NCBI GenBank assembly: GCA_015058045.1 | Contig: SVDC01000024.1 | Coordinates: forward strand, 1-60,436 | Reading direction: 5' to 3' | Source: Cellulosilyticum sp. | GTDB taxonomy: Bacteria; Bacillota; Clostridia; Lachnospirales; Cellulosilyticaceae | DNA length: 60,436 nucleotides | Shown here: positions 45,751-55,271 of the stretch, piece by piece | How the letters are laid out: every line of letters begins with the position of its first letter | How positions within the stretch are numbered: the first letter of the stretch is position 1 | Position numbers and translations under genes: made by a program | The notes under the pieces: model-generated | What the model was told of the DNA's origin: nothing | Databases searched by the model: none | The model's input: only the letters and a program-made list of their open reading frames with translations

Positions 45751-46665
45751 ATGAAAAAATCACATAAAATTAAGAAAAGCTCGGATGTGATTGTCTTAAA
45801 TATTATGGCGTATACATTTTGTGGATTAATTGGACTGATGTGCCTGGTTCCATTCTTAATGGTGATCTCAGGTTCGCTTTCAACAGAAAGTGCAATTATG
45901 GAAAATGGATTTAGCATTTTACCACAGGGATTTACATTAGAAGCATATAAAACAGTATTTAAAGAACCAATTGTGATTTTACGCGCATACGGAACAACAA
46001 TTGGATTGACACTAGTGGGTACACTAGTGGGGTTATTGATGCAGACAATGACAGCGTATGTATTATCTCGGAAAGAGTTTGAATGGAGAAATCAGTTTTC
46101 ATTTTTCTTCTATTTTACAACACTCTTTAGTGGTGGGCTTGTTCCCTATTATGTTCTGATTAATTCTACATTAAAACTACAAGATAGTTATCTAGCAATG
46201 TTAATTCCTCTTTTATTCAGTGTATATAACTTACTGATTATGAAAAGTTATATTAGTGCATTACCGGATTCTCTGATTGATGCTGCAAAAATTGATGGAT
46301 GTGGAGAATTCACCATTCTGTTCCGCATTGTAATGCCAATGATTAAGCCAGCACTAGCAACAGTAGGCTTATTTATTGCATTGGCATACTGGAATGATTG
46401 GTATAATGCCATGCTATACATAAAAGATGAAACTAAATTCCCATTACAGTATTTTTTGTATCAGAAAATTAATAATATTGAGGCGTATAAAAAGTTAATT
46501 TCAAATGGCAATGTTAGTAGTTCCGTAGTTAGTTCCATGTCACTTCCGACACAGACTTTGAAGATGGCACTTACGATTGTTGTGACAGGTCCCATTATTT
46601 TGGCATATCCAATTGTACAGAAGTATTTTGTACAGGGTATTACTATTGGCGCAGTAAAAGGCTAA
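45751..46665 (+). CDS. Sugar ABC transporter permease, YtcP type
   Basis: This is the second membrane subunit of the importer, related to YtcP and AraQ. The 304-aa product has six transmembrane helices. The EAA loop reads LIDAAKIDGCGEFTILFRI, and the C-terminus VQKYFVQGITIGAVKG is the usual ending of the family. ATG at 45751 is chosen over an ATG six codons upstream because GGAGGG lies nine bases before it. It begins 17 bases after the first permease and is followed by a binding-protein gene. Confidence 0.88.
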   Translation: MKKSHKIKKSSDVIVLNIMAYTFCGLIGLMCLVPFLMVISGSLSTESAIMENGFSILPQGFTLEAYKTVFKEPIVILRAYGTTIGLTLVGTLVGLLMQTMTAYVLSRKEFEWRNQFSFFFYFTTLFSGGLVPYYVLINSTLKLQDSYLAMLIPLLFSVYNLLIMKSYISALPDSLIDAAKIDGCGEFTILFRIVMPMIKPALATVGLFIALAYWNDWYNAMLYIKDETKFPLQYFLYQKINNIEAYKKLISNGNVSSSVVSSMSLPTQTLKMALTIVVTGPIILAYPIVQKYFVQGITIGAVKG

Positions 46666-46711
46666 ATAAATCAGGTTCCAATTAAATTTATATAAAAAGG
46701 AGACAAGGTAA

Positions 46712-48262
46712 ATGAGTAAATCATTAAAAAAGGGATGCATATTAGCAGTGGTTAGTACTATGGTAGTCAGTATGTTTACTGGTTGTGGTTCAAATAAAGA
46801 ATCTGCTCCTTCTGGAAAAGTAGTAGAAGGCAAGCAGTACAAAGGGATTGATGTTTCACAGCATGTTGACCTTAAAATGTATCTGTTAGGAGAACGTACA
46901 CAGGATTTTGATGAAGTGTATAGTGAAGTAAATAAAATTCTGGAAGAAAAATTGAACTGTTCATTAACCGTTGATTTCCTTTCGTGGGGAGAACACGATA
47001 AGAAATATTCTTTATTATTCTCTTCTGGCGAAGATTTCGATTTGATTTTCACAGCATCTGGATGGGCCCACTATGAACAGACAGTTGCATTAGGTGGCTT
47101 CTATCCAATGGAAGAAAAATTTATTCAGACTAATGCACCAGATGTTTGGAGTGTTGTTCCTCAAATCGCTTGGGATCAGGCAAAAATTTCTGGAATACCT
47201 TACATGGTTCCAAACAACCAGACTGAATTTGGACAGGATATATATGCGGTAAGAGGTGACTTGATGCAGAAATATGGATTTGAATCCATTTCTTCATGGG
47301 AGGACCTTCGTAAATTTGAGCTTGCATGTGCAAATGATGGAATATATGCAGCAAATGATGCACCTTGGTATCAATATTTCCAAGATAAAGGAATGACAAT
47401 GATTAGTGGTATTCCAAAAGAGTTAGTATTATATAATACGCAAGATCCAAATAATCTTGACTGTACCTATTTATTAGACTGGGACAGATTTAAAGAATAT
47501 TGTAATGAAGCAAAGGAAATGGCAACTGCAGGAGCTTGGTCAAAGGATGTATTGAATTCAACAGATGAAAGACAGGTAGCACTTCTTGCAGGCAGAAGTG
47601 CAGGAATGTTTTGGAACTCAGGAAGTTGCAGAAACTTTGCTAAACAGGCCAATGAAGCACATCCAGATTGGAATGTAACACTTCAGGATCCATGTAAGAA
47701 TCAACCCAAAAAAGCAAATTCATATATCAATAATGGAATTGCAATTAACAAAGCAAGTAAAGAACCAGAGAGAGCTATGATGGTAATTAATGAATTATAT
47801 ACCAATCAAGCATTACAGGATCTTACATCTCTTGGCATTGAAGGAAAGCATTGGGAAGCAATAGATGATAAACATTTCAAGGTTCTTGATGAGAGTGGAT
47901 ATGGCGTTGACAGCAACTGTAACTGGGGCTGGAAAAATGATGAAGTTAAACGTACAGAATATATTGAGAATAAAACGGGATTAGATGATACATATGATGC
48001 AATGATGGCTGATTTTGCTGCAAATGTAAAAGACGCCCATGTATATGATGGCTTTAATTTTGATACAACAAATGTTGCAACACAGATTGCAGCTGTACAG
48101 GCTACAGTGGATACTTATTACGCTCCACTTATTAATGGGTTAGTTGATGATGTAGATGCTTCAATTGAACAGCTAAGAAGCGCTTTAGAGAGTGCTGGAA
48201 TGCAGGATGTTTTGGATGAGTTAGAACGCCAAACAAAGGAATATGTGAGCTCTAAGAATTAG
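46712..48262 (+). CDS. Extracellular sugar-binding lipoprotein (first)
   Basis: This is the solute-binding lipoprotein of the importer. A signal peptide ends in the lipobox FTGC (Cys25-26 region of MSKSLKKGCILAVVS...), followed by a short polar linker. The mature part resembles the family 1 / LipO-YtcQ binding proteins for oligosaccharides, with an early YLLGERTQDFDEV strand and conserved Trp residues. At 516 aa it is normal for the LipO group. It lies 46 bases after the second permease behind AAAAGGAG. A strong terminator follows, so the downstream glycosidase genes may be expressed at a lower level. The sugar is not evident; GH35 and GH2 neighbours suggest a beta-galactoside. Confidence 0.85.
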   Translation: MSKSLKKGCILAVVSTMVVSMFTGCGSNKESAPSGKVVEGKQYKGIDVSQHVDLKMYLLGERTQDFDEVYSEVNKILEEKLNCSLTVDFLSWGEHDKKYSLLFSSGEDFDLIFTASGWAHYEQTVALGGFYPMEEKFIQTNAPDVWSVVPQIAWDQAKISGIPYMVPNNQTEFGQDIYAVRGDLMQKYGFESISSWEDLRKFELACANDGIYAANDAPWYQYFQDKGMTMISGIPKELVLYNTQDPNNLDCTYLLDWDRFKEYCNEAKEMATAGAWSKDVLNSTDERQVALLAGRSAGMFWNSGSCRNFAKQANEAHPDWNVTLQDPCKNQPKKANSYINNGIAINKASKEPERAMMVINELYTNQALQDLTSLGIEGKHWEAIDDKHFKVLDESGYGVDSNCNWGWKNDEVKRTEYIENKTGLDDTYDAMMADFAANVKDAHVYDGFNFDTTNVATQIAAVQATVDTYYAPLINGLVDDVDASIEQLRSALESAGMQDVLDELERQTKEYVSSKN

Positions 48263-48346
48263 TAATAAAATTTTAAATTTATAAAAAATAATAATAAAAA
48301 CAAGAATTGATGAAACAAATTAGGGTTGATGATAATATTAATTTAG

Positions 48347-48385
48347 AGAAAGGAATCGTTGGGTAAAAGGCGATTCCTTTTTTCT
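48347..48385 (+). terminator. Terminator inside the sugar cluster
   Basis: The 10-bp stem AAAGGAATCG (48349-48358) / CGATTCCTTT (48371-48380) is followed by a T run. It splits transport genes from enzyme and regulatory genes. Confidence 0.82.
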
Positions 48386-48410
48386 AAATGATAAGTGGGA
48401 GTAGATAAAG

Positions 48411-50153
48411 ATGAAGCAAGGTACATTTGAAATTAAGGATACATTTTATTTGAATGGTGAGCCCTTTCAAATTATATCTGGAGGACTTCATTACTTTCGA
48501 GTTGTTCCAGATTACTGGAAAGATCGTTTGGAAAAATTAAAAGCACTTGGCTGTAACACAGTAGAAACGTATATCCCATGGAATCTTCATGAAAAAGAAA
48601 AAGGAGAATATGATTTCACAGGAATTCTAGATATCAAAAAATTTGTATTACTTGCCCAGGAACTTGGGCTATATGTCATTCTAAGACCATCACCATATAT
48701 TTGTGCAGAATGGGAATTTGGAGGTTTACCATATTGGCTTTTGAAAGATGAAAACATGCACTTGCGCTGCACATATGAACCCTATATGAAGCACGTAGCT
48801 GAATATTATCAGCGTTTATTTCTGGAACTTGTACCATTACAGATTACCAAAGGTGGTCCTGTTATTTTGATGCAAATAGAGAATGAGTATGGGTACTACG
48901 GGGAAGATTCTACCTATTTAGAATGGCTGAAGGCTCAAATGATTGAAAATGGATGTGAAGTGCCACTTGTAACCTCAGATGGGCCATGGGGCGATGCGTT
49001 TACTTTTGGAAAAATTGATGGTGTACTTCAGACAGGTAATTTTGGTTCGAAAAGTGAAGAGCATTTCGCATTTATGAAAGCTCAAATTGGAAATAAACCG
49101 CTCATGTGTATGGAATTTTGGGTGGGATGGTTTGATGCATGGGGAGCAGCCCATGATACTGGTGATTTGGAGAAGTGTTTAGAGGATCTGGAATACATTT
49201 TGAAACATGGTCATTTAAACATCTATATGTTTCATGGTGGGACAAATTTTGGCTATATGAATGGAGCAAACTATTATGACAACCTGCTTCCAGATGTGAC
49301 ATCCTACGACTATGACGCACTTTTGACAGAGGATGGGCGTGTAACAGCCAAGTATATAGAGTTTCAAAAGAAGATACTTGAGCATGTGGGCAAACCCATA
49401 GGTGAAATACCAGATACAATGACATCAGTTGCATATGGAAAGATTCCGTGCACAAAGACAGCCGATCTATTAGAAAATCTGGAAAATCTTTCACAACCAG
49501 TATTCTCGAATGTTACGAAATCAATGGAACAGCTGGGACAGGGATACGGATATACCTTGTACCGAAGTCATTTGAATCCAAAGAGCACTCTTGACAAAAT
49601 ACGACTTAAAAAAGCAAATGATCGTGCAAAAATCTATCAGAACCAAAAAGAATTAATCACGCTATATGATAGAGAACTTTTAGAAGAACATGAGATTGCA
49701 GGTAGTAAAGGAGGGATACTTGATATTCTGATGGAGAATATGGGACGCGTAAACTTTTCGTGGGTTATGGAAGAACAGCGAAAAGGGATTGACGGTTGTG
49801 TGCTTCTGAATGGAAGAATTCATTATGGATGGGAAATCTATACACTTCCTCTTGATAATATAGAGCAGATAGACTATACAAAAGAGGCTAAACAAGGACT
49901 TCCAGGATTCTTTAAGTTCGAATTTGATATACAGGAAATAGGCGATACCTTCCTTGACTTTACGGGATGGGGAAAGGGTGTTGCCTTTGTAAATGGACAT
50001 AATATTGGACGATATTGGGAAATTGGACCTCAAAAGCGTTTATATATTCCTGGTCCATTTCTTTGTAAAGGAAGCAATGAAATCGTTTTGTTTGAAACAG
50101 AAGGTAAATCAAATAAATGGATTTCATTAGAAAAGTACGCTAAACTTTCATAA
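48411..50153 (+). CDS. Glycoside hydrolase family 35 beta-galactosidase
   Basis: This is a retaining beta-galactosidase of family GH35, without a signal peptide, so it is intracellular and acts on imported oligosaccharides. The N-terminal TIM barrel begins ISGGLHYFRVVPDYW and LGCNTVETYIPWNLHE. The acid/base Glu159 lies in QIENEYG and the nucleophile Glu235 in MCMEFWVGW. The C-terminal jelly-roll domains end near WISLEKYAKLS, with GWGKGVAFVNGHNIGRYW, a family hallmark. The length of 580 aa is typical. It lies 26 bases before the sensor kinase. Confidence 0.9.
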   Translation: MKQGTFEIKDTFYLNGEPFQIISGGLHYFRVVPDYWKDRLEKLKALGCNTVETYIPWNLHEKEKGEYDFTGILDIKKFVLLAQELGLYVILRPSPYICAEWEFGGLPYWLLKDENMHLRCTYEPYMKHVAEYYQRLFLELVPLQITKGGPVILMQIENEYGYYGEDSTYLEWLKAQMIENGCEVPLVTSDGPWGDAFTFGKIDGVLQTGNFGSKSEEHFAFMKAQIGNKPLMCMEFWVGWFDAWGAAHDTGDLEKCLEDLEYILKHGHLNIYMFHGGTNFGYMNGANYYDNLLPDVTSYDYDALLTEDGRVTAKYIEFQKKILEHVGKPIGEIPDTMTSVAYGKIPCTKTADLLENLENLSQPVFSNVTKSMEQLGQGYGYTLYRSHLNPKSTLDKIRLKKANDRAKIYQNQKELITLYDRELLEEHEIAGSKGGILDILMENMGRVNFSWVMEEQRKGIDGCVLLNGRIHYGWEIYTLPLDNIEQIDYTKEAKQGLPGFFKFEFDIQEIGDTFLDFTGWGKGVAFVNGHNIGRYWEIGPQKRLYIPGPFLCKGSNEIVLFETEGKSNKWISLEKYAKLS

Positions 50154-50179
50154 AAAATGGGGATAGGAGAATACAATCT

Positions 50180-51901
50180 ATGAAAGAAACCACGCTAAGG
50201 ACAAAGCAAATTCTGGCATTTTCAGTTATTATCTTAAGTTTTTTATTAATTATGACTGTACTATTTTTGTGGTTTATTCAAACGATTCGTCAAATGACCT
50301 ATGACAAAATGCAGGCTCAGGCAAAGTATTATCTTGAGACTTATGAGAAAGAAATCAGTCATGTTAGAGGACTACAGGCAGAATTTTTTAATTCTCGGAA
50401 TCTGGCATTCCTTGTAAATACCGAAATCAAGTTGGATGATTATGAAAAAAGGAATACGCTGCTTTCTCTTCAGGAGAAGCTAGATAGTATTGCTGGTACA
50501 AGCAATATAGTTCAGGATTGTATTTTCTATCTTCCGGACAGTCAATATAAATTGACCCAGAGCGATGTACGGAAGATGAGTCCTTCTGATTATGAGAAGA
50601 TGGAGGAGTATTTAAGTTATGGTCAGGATGCCGTGTATTATGATGGTACAAATTTCTGTTCGGTGTTAAGAGGTAGAAGAGAGGGTGACGTACCCTATTT
50701 ATTTGTTATGGTTTTCTCTACAGAGCAGATTAAGAAGCAGCTGGATATTTTCAATACAGGTGAAAATAGTGGAAATTTTATATACAACGAAGAATGTGAT
50801 GAGATGGTTGAAGCAACTGATTCACAATATAGAGGTATGAATATTCTAAAGCAATTAGAGAAGGACGAGACAGGAGAATATAAGAAAGTACAGGAAATCA
50901 GTAGTGATGGAACGAATTTTCTTGTATTTGTAGGTGGTCGTGGAACATTAGGATTTTTTGTGCAGTATATTGAAGAGTCATCAATCATGCGGTTTGTTAT
51001 AGTCTCCTGGATTTACTTACTTGTAGCAGTGTTGGTTATGATTGGAATGTCCATATTCTTTATCGCCTATACAAATCGCATTATTCATAAACCAATGGGA
51101 GAGCTATTAAAGGCATTTGAACATGTAAAAGAGGGAGATCTTAATCAAATGATTTATTGTGATCAGAAAGGGGAATTTGCCTATATCTATGAAGGGTTTA
51201 ACGAGATGCAAAGTCAATTGAAACAGAAAATTGATGAAGTGTATGTTCAAACCAATCTGGCACAGAAAGCTCAGTTAAAGCAGCTTCAGGCTCAGATAAA
51301 TCCACATTTTCTCTATAATAGCTTTTTTATATTAAGTCGCAGAATAAAAAGGGAAGATTATGAGAATGCAGAACAGTTTGCAAAGCATCTTGGTAATTAT
51401 TTTCAATTTATTACAAGAAATGGTTCTGATGATGTGAGATTATCTCAGGAAGTAGCACATGCAAGGAGCTATGCACAAATACAAAGTATTCGTTTTGCAG
51501 GAAGACTTGAAATTCAATTTGAAGATTTGCCAGAAAAGTTTAACGACATTATGGTGCCAAGACTGATTCTTCAACCGTTGCTTGAGAATGCATTTAATCA
51601 TGGGCTTGAAAATCATTCCAGTGATGGAAGGCTTAGAATCTCCTTTTTCAATCAGGAATCTAACCTCACAATCCGTGTAGAGGATAATGTGGAAGAAACA
51701 ACAGATGAAATGATTGATAAATTAAAGCACAGACTTGAGAATAGTCAGGATTGTATAGAAGTAACTGGAATAATTAATATACATAAACGTCTTCAGGGAT
51801 ACTTTAATAATGGTGCAGGTGTAACAGTGGCACGAAGTGAAATGGGTGGTATTGCAGTATCAATATACATTACATGTATAGGTGAGGGAATAAGTAAATG
51901 A
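50180..51901 (+). CDS. YesM-type sensor histidine kinase
   Basis: This is the membrane sensor of a two-component pair that probably detects extracellular sugar or the loaded binding protein. It has one transmembrane helix at about 10-35, an extracellular domain to about 275, a second helix around SWIYLLVAVLVMIGMSIF, then a HAMP domain and a His_kinase (LytS/YesM) module with the phosphoacceptor His376 in INPHFLYNS. The ATPase region shows PLLENAFNHG. The length of 573 aa is typical. The stop overlaps the regulator start by four bases (ATGA), so the two are coupled. Confidence 0.87.
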   Translation: MKETTLRTKQILAFSVIILSFLLIMTVLFLWFIQTIRQMTYDKMQAQAKYYLETYEKEISHVRGLQAEFFNSRNLAFLVNTEIKLDDYEKRNTLLSLQEKLDSIAGTSNIVQDCIFYLPDSQYKLTQSDVRKMSPSDYEKMEEYLSYGQDAVYYDGTNFCSVLRGRREGDVPYLFVMVFSTEQIKKQLDIFNTGENSGNFIYNEECDEMVEATDSQYRGMNILKQLEKDETGEYKKVQEISSDGTNFLVFVGGRGTLGFFVQYIEESSIMRFVIVSWIYLLVAVLVMIGMSIFFIAYTNRIIHKPMGELLKAFEHVKEGDLNQMIYCDQKGEFAYIYEGFNEMQSQLKQKIDEVYVQTNLAQKAQLKQLQAQINPHFLYNSFFILSRRIKREDYENAEQFAKHLGNYFQFITRNGSDDVRLSQEVAHARSYAQIQSIRFAGRLEIQFEDLPEKFNDIMVPRLILQPLLENAFNHGLENHSSDGRLRISFFNQESNLTIRVEDNVEETTDEMIDKLKHRLENSQDCIEVTGIINIHKRLQGYFNNGAGVTVARSEMGGIAVSIYITCIGEGISK

Positions 51902-53541
51902 ATCAGAATTTATTAATTGTAGATGATGAACTAGAAATATTAATGGGGCTTGAGGAATTATTTCGTTATGATTTTCCAGGGGAACTTAATATATATACAG
52001 CCAATTCTGCGTTGGAGGCATTAAAATTACTGAATCAGACTCGATTTGATGTGGTATTGACAGATATTAAAATGCCTGGACTAGATGGAATTAGCTTATA
52101 CAAAAGGATAAAAGAGAACTGGCCAAGAAGCAAAACGGTCTTTCTGACAGGGTTCCATAATTTTGAAGATATGTATCAGGTGGTAAATGACCCAGGCGTT
52201 CGATATATTCTAAAAAGCGAAGAAGATGAAGTGATCATTGGAGCAGTTCAAGATGCACTAAATGATCTTCAAAAGGAGTTGGAGCAGGAAGAAAACAAAA
52301 TCAAGCAGAAGGCATTGCTTGAGGATGCACAGGTATGGATGAAGAAGGCGATATTGGATCAGATTATCAATGGGGAAATGGATGGAGAAAGAGCTGAGCA
52401 GCTCCTTACTGAGTTGACACTTCCAATCCTGATTACTCAGCCGATATTAATATTTCTGATTCGAATCAATGAGAACAATCAGATACATCTAGATAATTAT
52501 TATTTATCAGAACGCCTGTGCCAAATTATTCTGGAGAATGTACCACAGAAAATTTGTGTGTTGCCACATATCTTCAATTCAAGAGAAATCCTATTATTTA
52601 TTCAGGCTTCAGACGTTACAAATTGTGAGTACAAGGAGCTATTTGCAATCATAAAAGGGGCAATTGAATACAGTCAGGAGATATTTCAAAATGTATATGC
52701 AGGGTCATTCTCAGGTATGTTAAGTTCCCAGGCAGTTAAATTTATGAATTGTAGGGAACATATAAAGACGTTGAAACAGAAATTACTCATTTATCAGGGG
52801 ATAGAAGAGGGCGTCCTAGTTTGTATGGAAAGTGAACATGAGAGTGAACGAATCAAGGAATGTTCGAGCTTTAAGGCAAGCAAAGTATCTGTAAGTACAA
52901 AGCTTTCAACATTAAAACTGAATCTGGAATATCGGAAAAAAAAGAAATACTTTCAGACACTACAGGAATGTTTCGGAAATATGAGACATGCAAGGAGTAG
53001 GCATGATACGGCAGTACTTGAGGATTACTATAGTATTTCAGTATTTCTACTACAGTTCATTAATGAAAACTATTTGACAGAACAAATGGCATTTAAGACA
53101 GCGCTATATAAACTGACAAGAGCAGATTTGTTTGAGGATTGGGAGGAGGCGATTAGTTATTTAATTCAGGTATCAGAAGCTCTGTTTGAGGTAATGGATG
53201 ATAATGAAGTTACATTAACTGAACGTGTTCTTCATCGGGTGATTGAATATATCGATACACATTTATCGGAAGATTTGTCTCTTACATATCTAGCTGATTT
53301 GAGTGGATTTAATGCCAGTTACCTTTCACGGTTATTTAAACAAGTAAAAAAAGAGAATATAAGCGATTATATTCTTCATAAGAGGATGAAGCTTGCAAAG
53401 AAAATGTTATTAGAGACTAATGAGAAGGTTCAGGATATTGCAGTAAAAACAGGGTACATGTCAGCACATTCTTTTGCGAGAGTATTTCGCAAAGAGACAG
53501 GTCTCGCACCAAAGGAGTATCGAGAAATGGGAGGAGAGTAA
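51898..53541 (+). CDS. YesN-type response regulator with AraC DNA-binding domain
   Basis: This is the transcription factor paired with the upstream kinase. The receiver domain has the acidic pair DD (9-10) and the phosphorylation site Asp56 in VLTDIKMPG. After a 250-residue linker, the C-terminal AraC/XylS domain shows two helix-turn-helix units: EDLSLTYLADLSGFNASYLSRLFK and VQDIAVKTGYMSAHSFARVFRK, in pieces around KKVKKENISDY. The length of 547 aa fits YesN. It likely activates the transporter and glycosidase genes of this cluster. Confidence 0.87.
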   Translation: MNQNLLIVDDELEILMGLEELFRYDFPGELNIYTANSALEALKLLNQTRFDVVLTDIKMPGLDGISLYKRIKENWPRSKTVFLTGFHNFEDMYQVVNDPGVRYILKSEEDEVIIGAVQDALNDLQKELEQEENKIKQKALLEDAQVWMKKAILDQIINGEMDGERAEQLLTELTLPILITQPILIFLIRINENNQIHLDNYYLSERLCQIILENVPQKICVLPHIFNSREILLFIQASDVTNCEYKELFAIIKGAIEYSQEIFQNVYAGSFSGMLSSQAVKFMNCREHIKTLKQKLLIYQGIEEGVLVCMESEHESERIKECSSFKASKVSVSTKLSTLKLNLEYRKKKKYFQTLQECFGNMRHARSRHDTAVLEDYYSISVFLLQFINENYLTEQMAFKTALYKLTRADLFEDWEEAISYLIQVSEALFEVMDDNEVTLTERVLHRVIEYIDTHLSEDLSLTYLADLSGFNASYLSRLFKQVKKENISDYILHKRMKLAKKMLLETNEKVQDIAVKTGYMSAHSFARVFRKETGLAPKEYREMGGE

Positions 53542-53543
53542 GT

Positions 53544-55265
53544 ATGGAAAAGCAGAAGAGTCCTAAGATATTAGCAATTGTTGGTTGTATCGCGGTATTG
53601 ATTAGTGGATGTAGCACGCAGAATGCTAGTATAAATAAACAACAATTGGATGATTCAGTGGATAAGTATGGTTTTTCTGAACCTGTTTCAATAAAAGTTG
53701 GATTAGATTACGCTTCTGATTTTCAGTGGGTTGGAGAAGAAGCACCAGAGGACAATTCATGGATGAATCTATACCATGAGAATAACATCTATCCAGAGAT
53801 TATGTATAAGGTCGATGTTTCTCAGAAAAAGACTAAGCTACAATCTGCTATATTATCTGGTAACTATCCAGATATATTTCATACGGATGCAGCAGACTAT
53901 TTAAGCTATGTGAATAACGGAGTACTTGCAGATATTACGGAGGCATATGAGAAATATGCAAGTGATGAATTGAAAGCCTATCTCATGTCCGATGGAGGTA
54001 AAGTACTAGAAAGCTTAAAGGTAGATGGAAGACTATATGGTTTGCCAAGGTTAGGAGATCCATATGAGGAAAGTTCTATCTTATTTATCAGGCAGGATTG
54101 GTTAGATAATTTAGGATTAGAGCGTCCAGAGACAATGGAAGAACTAGGTGAAATAGCATATGCTTTTACCTATGATGATCCAGATGGAAATGGCATAGAT
54201 GATACATATGGAATTGCAATGGATGGTGTGGACTTGTTTAGTAATACTTTCGGAGATGCCAATCCATTCTTTAATGGATTTGGTGTATATTACGGAATGG
54301 ATGGCATGGCAATGGTGGAAAATGATGATGGAACAGCTAGCTGGGGTGGTTCCAATCTGACAAATGTAAAGGAAGCACTTGCTTTTCTACAAAAAATGTA
54401 CAGGGACGGATCCCTCAGTAATGATTTCTTAACAATGAATTCGACAGTTGTATATGAAGAAGCAGGTGCTGGACATTGTGGAATCTGGACAGGACCGAGT
54501 TGGGCAGGAATGATTCCAGCAATCAATGCAACGTCAGTTGACAAGAATGCTCATATCGTTGCACTTCCAATTCTAAAAGGGGGAAGTGCCCAAACGGGTA
54601 AAGGCTATCTAGCAAATCCTTTGGTGGAAGTCCATTGTGCAAGTAGCCAATGTAGCAATCCGGAGGTCTTGATTAAATTGATGAATCTTGCAGTGCAGAA
54701 GCTATGTTATCCAAGTAGTGATGAAGAGTTGAAAAAATATTTTGGAGATAATGAGAACTATTCTGGATGGAAAGCATCACTTGTGCATTTAAAACCAGTA
54801 GATGGTGGATACCAAAGTTGGAAGCTAGAACAGAAGGCACTTTCTACAGGAAAAATGGAGGGGTTACAGGTGCAGCAACGTCAGGAAGTGGATAACATGA
54901 AAGCTTTTTTAGCAGCGAAAGAGACAGGATGCCTGGATTTTGAAAACCCCGCACATACACGTGGCATTGCAAATTATACCCTATATGGGGATGAGCAATG
55001 CGCATGGAAAGTGCTGGATGATATGATGAAGGAAAATGAATTTGTACAATCAGTGAATCCAGTTCTTACATCTAGGGAAGTAATAGAGACAGTAGAGACT
55101 ATACGGAATCTGACCGTTGAGACGATTATCAAGATCATAACAGGAGATTCAGTTGATGAGTATGAGACATTTCTTAACACTTGGTATTCATTAGGTGGAA
55201 AGACGGCGGAAGAAGCAGCGAACCAGATATTAAATGAAATAAGTATAAATAGGGAAAAGGAATAG
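53544..55265 (+). CDS. Extracellular sugar-binding lipoprotein (second)
   Basis: This second solute-binding lipoprotein is related to the LipO/YtcQ group. The signal peptide ends in the lipobox LISGCS (about Cys23). The mature part shows the family's DVSQKKTKLQSAILSGNYPD, the DPDGNGIDDTYGIAMD calcium-like loop and IWTGPSWAGMIPA. It is 573 aa and lies two bases after the regulator stop. Its distance from the first binding protein, and the presence of two, suggests a second substrate form or a sensory role with the kinase. The ribosome site GGAGGAG lies within the end of the regulator gene. Confidence 0.85.
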   Translation: MEKQKSPKILAIVGCIAVLISGCSTQNASINKQQLDDSVDKYGFSEPVSIKVGLDYASDFQWVGEEAPEDNSWMNLYHENNIYPEIMYKVDVSQKKTKLQSAILSGNYPDIFHTDAADYLSYVNNGVLADITEAYEKYASDELKAYLMSDGGKVLESLKVDGRLYGLPRLGDPYEESSILFIRQDWLDNLGLERPETMEELGEIAYAFTYDDPDGNGIDDTYGIAMDGVDLFSNTFGDANPFFNGFGVYYGMDGMAMVENDDGTASWGGSNLTNVKEALAFLQKMYRDGSLSNDFLTMNSTVVYEEAGAGHCGIWTGPSWAGMIPAINATSVDKNAHIVALPILKGGSAQTGKGYLANPLVEVHCASSQCSNPEVLIKLMNLAVQKLCYPSSDEELKKYFGDNENYSGWKASLVHLKPVDGGYQSWKLEQKALSTGKMEGLQVQQRQEVDNMKAFLAAKETGCLDFENPAHTRGIANYTLYGDEQCAWKVLDDMMKENEFVQSVNPVLTSREVIETVETIRNLTVETIIKIITGDSVDEYETFLNTWYSLGGKTAEEAANQILNEISINREKE

Positions 55266-55271
55266 GGAACG

